Assembly: GCF_013114835.1 (NCBI RefSeq)
Contig: NZ_JAAVLW010000014.1
Span: forward strand, 1-64,000
Source: Bradyrhizobium archetypum
GTDB lineage: Bacteria > Pseudomonadota > Alphaproteobacteria > Rhizobiales > Xanthobacteraceae
Direction: 5' to 3'
Length of the DNA stretch: 64,000 nt
The translations under genes and the position numbers were made by a program. The notes below the pieces were generated by a model. That model did no database searches. It saw only the letters and a program-made list of their open reading frames with translations, and had not been told where the DNA came from. Positions 61,380 through 64,000 of this stretch are shown piece after piece (position 1 is the first letter of the stretch; each line of letters opens with the position of its first letter).

Positions 61380-61482
61380 GTCATCCCGGGTTGATGCGTA
61401 GCATCGAACTCTGATGCGCAGTTGCGCATCTGAGGATCTCGAGATTCCGGGTCTGGTGCTCGCGCACCATTTCCGGAATGAC
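61380..61482. repeat. palindromic intergenic repeat after the MetE-like gene
   Basis: It begins GTCATCCCGGG and ends TTCCGGAATGAC, containing TGATGCGCAGTTGCGCATC as an inner palindrome. It is the fourth copy of the family (others at 39192, 42684, 56745). Lying between convergent genes it may serve as a bidirectional RNA end. Confidence 0.8.
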
Positions 61483-61496
61483 GGCACCACCGGCAA

Positions 61497-63236
61497 TCAC
61501 CTTTCCGCCAGGTAAACCTCGCCCAGCAGCGACGAGTTCGACCACGGCACCTGCTTGCCCTTGGTCGCGGCGAAGACTTCGGCGCGGACGCGCGTCAGCA
61601 TTTGCTGCACCTCAAGCCCGGGCGTGCCGATATGGCGCGACAGCGCCGCCGAGAACGGGCTGTTGGCGCCTTCGCCGTCGAGCGCGACCTGTCCCGGTGC
61701 CGTCGCAAAGGCGATCAGCGTGCCCGCGCCGTGCGTCGCGCCGGCGCCGAGGCTAGCCGGCGCGGCCAGCCCTGAACCGACTTCGATGTCACGGGCCGGA
61801 CCGGTGGAAGCCAGCTTCGGCGCCATCGGATTGTTGCGGCAGGCATCGAGGATCAGGATGTTGGTGCGGACCTGATCATCGAGGCCGGCCATGATCGTAT
61901 CCAGGTCCATCATGGTTTCCGTGACACCGCTGCCGGGGCGAAGCTGGATATCGATTGGCACCAGATAGTTGCGGCCGTCGATCTGCACGCCGTGGCCGGC
62001 GTAGTAGACCACTGCCACCTGCGCCCGCGCCGCCTCGCGCAGGAAGTCGCGGATCGTTGCCTGCATCGCCATGCGGTCGAGGTCGGTGCCTTCCGTCACC
62101 ACGAATCCGATGTCGCGCAGGCTTTTTGCCATCGCGCGCGCATCGTTGGTCGGATTGGGCAGCGGTCTGACATGCGCATAGGCGCCGTTGCCGATCACCA
62201 GTGCAACGCGCCTGCCGGTCTCTGCGCGCTGACGCTGCTCCATTGCGGCAGGCGGAGTCCGCCGCGCTGCGTCCGCTGGCGAAGCTGGCGCCACCGCGCC
62301 GCCTGGCCGCGGTGGCGGTGCGGTTGCCGTTCGCGGTGCGGGCGATACCGTCTCTGACAATAACGAGAGGCGAACTTTCGCGGTCGCCTGATTGGCCTTG
62401 CTGCCGGCGTCGGAGGCTTTGCCTTCGAGGGTTGCAGCGTAATCCTGCCTGGCGCGGTCGAGATCGCCCTTGGCCTCATAGGCGAGGGCCCGATGGATGT
62501 AGGCCGAGATCAATACGCTGCCAGGCGGCGTCATGATGTTGACCGGCGCCTTGGCCGTGGCCAGACGGATGGCTTCCGTGCTGTCGACGATGGCGCGGTC
62601 GAGGTCACCCTTCGCCCGCCAGATCACCGCGCGGCTGCTCAAGGGCTGCGGCAGTGTCGGATCGAGGCGGATCGCTTCGTTGATGTCAGATATTGCGCCA
62701 TCGAGATCGCCGAGCGCCTGTTTCGATATGCCGCGGTTCTGCCAGGAGAACGCGGACGGCGGGCCGAGCTTGATCGATTGGTCGTAGTCGGCGATCGCCT
62801 TGGCGTATTCGCCCTTGCCGCGCCAGGCGTTGCCGCGGTTGTGGAAGATGATACCGCTCGGCGGCCCCATGCGCAGCGCATCGTTGAAATCGGCAATCGC
62901 GATGTCGTACTCGCCCTTGTCGTAGTAGGCTGAGCCGCGCAGATTGTACGCAGCGGTGCTTGCGTGCAGCCGGATCGCCTCGCTGGCGTCGGCGATGACC
63001 TGGTTGTAGTTGCCCTTCTTGTTCCAGCCGACCGAGCGCCAGAAATAGATGGTCGCGAGCTTCTCGCCGGAAAACACCTTCAGCGCGATGATCTTGTTGC
63101 AGGCGTCGATCTGCTGATCGGCGGGCGTGGTGTCCGTGGTGCAGAGCGGCCCAAGCTGGTTGCGCGGCTGGGCTGTGGAAGGCGCGGGCCACAGCGCGGC
63201 GGCGAGCAGGGCAAGTAGCAGGATTGTGCGGCGCAT
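61497..63236 (-). CDS. secreted TPR-repeat caspase-like (C14) protein
   Basis: The 579-residue protein has a signal peptide (TILLLALLAAALWPAPSTA), then five or six TPR-like repeats over residues 55 to 270 (SAYYDKGEYDIAIADFNDAL, GNAWRGKGEYAKAIADYDQS, SRAVIWRAKGDLDRAIVDST), a proline-rich linker (300-335) and a C-terminal caspase domain: RRVALVIGNGAYAHVRPLPN, VVYYAGHGVQIDG with His415, and ILILDACRNNP with Cys466. The catalytic dyad is intact. This layout is common in Rhizobiales; such proteins are called metacaspase-like, but targets are unknown. It converges on the MetE-like gene. Confidence 0.88.
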   Translation of the reverse strand: MRRTILLLALLAAALWPAPSTAQPRNQLGPLCTTDTTPADQQIDACNKIIALKVFSGEKLATIYFWRSVGWNKKGNYNQVIADASEAIRLHASTAAYNLRGSAYYDKGEYDIAIADFNDALRMGPPSGIIFHNRGNAWRGKGEYAKAIADYDQSIKLGPPSAFSWQNRGISKQALGDLDGAISDINEAIRLDPTLPQPLSSRAVIWRAKGDLDRAIVDSTEAIRLATAKAPVNIMTPPGSVLISAYIHRALAYEAKGDLDRARQDYAATLEGKASDAGSKANQATAKVRLSLLSETVSPAPRTATAPPPRPGGAVAPASPADAARRTPPAAMEQRQRAETGRRVALVIGNGAYAHVRPLPNPTNDARAMAKSLRDIGFVVTEGTDLDRMAMQATIRDFLREAARAQVAVVYYAGHGVQIDGRNYLVPIDIQLRPGSGVTETMMDLDTIMAGLDDQVRTNILILDACRNNPMAPKLASTGPARDIEVGSGLAAPASLGAGATHGAGTLIAFATAPGQVALDGEGANSPFSAALSRHIGTPGLEVQQMLTRVRAEVFAATKGKQVPWSNSSLLGEVYLAER

Positions 63237-63389
63237 CAGGTCCCCATGATTGGCAATCGCAAGTAGCCGACACCGCTTTGTTGCCTCCCACGGAATGGCG
63301 GTTCAAGGCTGGCGCCGGTGCAGGCCGGCCCCGTCCGCGGAGGGCTTCCCTTCGGTGGGCAGATCGTGGTAGGACGATCCAGCCATCCG

Positions 63390-64000
63390 ATGCTGCCCAC
63401 CGAGATTTCCCAACTCTTCGCGATGAAGAACGACCAGATTCTCAGCAAGATCACCGAATTCTGCCGTCATGCCGACATGGCGGAGACGACGTTCGGACGG
63501 CGTGCCGTCAATGACGGCAAGCTGGTGCATCGGCTACGCGAGGGTAAACGCATCACCGTCGATACGCTGGACCGCATCCAGGCCTATATCGCGGCATCAA
63601 CCGGCGCCCTTCCGCCGCCGCGGGGCCTTGACGTGCCGCCGGAAAAGCGCGATCCGCGCAGCAATTTCCGCTTTTTCGAGAACCGCCAGAAATACCTGCT
63701 GTTCGTCCACACCTGCAGCGAGAAGCGGGTGATCGCCGAGCGGGTGGCGCTGGAATTGTCCAGCCTGCACCCGCGGCCGCCGGCGCTTCGCGTCTTCGAC
63801 GCCGGCGTCGGTGACGGCACGGTGTTGGCGCGGGTGATGCGCTCGATGCACGGCCGCTTCCCCCATATGCCATTCTACATCGCCGGCAAGGAGCTCAGCC
63901 TCGAGGACGTTCGCCTGACACTGGATAAGGTGCCGGACAGGCTGTTCGAGCACCCGGCGACCGTCGTCGTCCTGACCAACATGCATTATGCAGAGGCACC
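63390..64000 (+). CDS. SAM-dependent methyltransferase-like protein, cut by window end
   Basis: The open frame runs without stop from ATG 63390 to the last base; ATG 63423 (MKNDQILSKITEFCRHADMA) may be the true start. The first ~70 residues resemble a small HTH-like lead (TFGRRAVNDGKLVHRLREGK, ITVDTLDRIQAYIA). A SAM-binding motif follows, RVFDAGVGDGTVLARVMRSM, near residue 138. Only about 203 residues are visible. It diverges from the caspase-like gene with about 150 bases between. The substrate is not known. Confidence 0.72.
   Translation, partial: MLPTEISQLFAMKNDQILSKITEFCRHADMAETTFGRRAVNDGKLVHRLREGKRITVDTLDRIQAYIAASTGALPPPRGLDVPPEKRDPRSNFRFFENRQKYLLFVHTCSEKRVIAERVALELSSLHPRPPALRVFDAGVGDGTVLARVMRSMHGRFPHMPFYIAGKELSLEDVRLTLDKVPDRLFEHPATVVVLTNMHYAEA

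Overview
The window looks like chromosomal DNA from an alphaproteobacterium of the Bradyrhizobium/Rhodopseudomonas group. Coding density and GC are high. There are several Liv-type and Bug-type (TctC) solute-binding proteins, dispersed GTCATC...GATGAC palindromic intergenic repeats, and many proteins that look typical of that group. The genus is inferred from protein style and repeats, not from a marker gene.

Region 1 (1-25.4 kb) is a surface polysaccharide (O-antigen type) cluster. It starts inside a WbpM/CapD-like nucleotide-sugar dehydratase and continues with a glycosyltransferase and a large membrane protein. A minus-strand dTDP-sugar module follows (rfbB, rfbA and a wrecked wecE). Next come two polymerase/ligase-like membrane proteins on either side of an orphan periplasmic binding protein. 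A tightly coupled plus-strand run then reads wbpB, wbpD, wbpE, wzx, asnB-like amidotransferase, acyltransferase, CgeB-like glycosyltransferase, methyltransferase, epimerase, glycosyltransferase. The region closes on the minus strand with an epimerase and gmd-fcl. Together these suggest a repeat unit with a 2,3-diamino-2,3-dideoxy uronic acid (possibly amidated) and GDP-mannose-derived deoxysugars.

Region 2 (25.4-35.8 kb) is a gene-poor accessory segment: a frameshifted heptose-bisphosphatase-like gene, a 3 x 21 bp tandem repeat, a decayed copy of an ERF-HNH gene, an intact recombination module (hypothetical protein, ERF-HNH fusion, YqaJ-type nuclease) divergent from an XRE regulator with a palindromic operator, a large serine recombinase, a decayed RepB/ParB-like gene and a few hypotheticals. 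It reads as a worn prophage or integrative element.

Region 3 (35.8-46.5 kb) holds a PaaK-like CoA ligase, an AGE-family sugar epimerase, and a minus-strand operon livG - acyl-CoA ligase - livH - livM - livK - livF, divergent from a Crp/Fnr regulator. It looks like uptake and CoA-activation of a carboxylic or aromatic acid. A second gmd-fcl pair (46.6-48.7 kb) follows, in opposite orientation to the first. The two pairs are 2-kb inverted paralogous repeats flanking about 21 kb.

Region 4 (48.7-64 kb) holds two Bug-type binding proteins (one divergent from a LysR regulator), an internally deleted IS1182-like element between them, a uroporphyrinogen-III synthase-like gene, purU, a small lipoprotein, a second complete Liv operon (binding protein, LivH, LivM, LivG, LivF) with a MetE-like gene after it, a TPR-caspase protein, and the start of a SAM methyltransferase cut by the window end.

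I saw no rRNA, tRNA or CRISPR array. All functional calls come from reading motifs by eye; no database search was possible.
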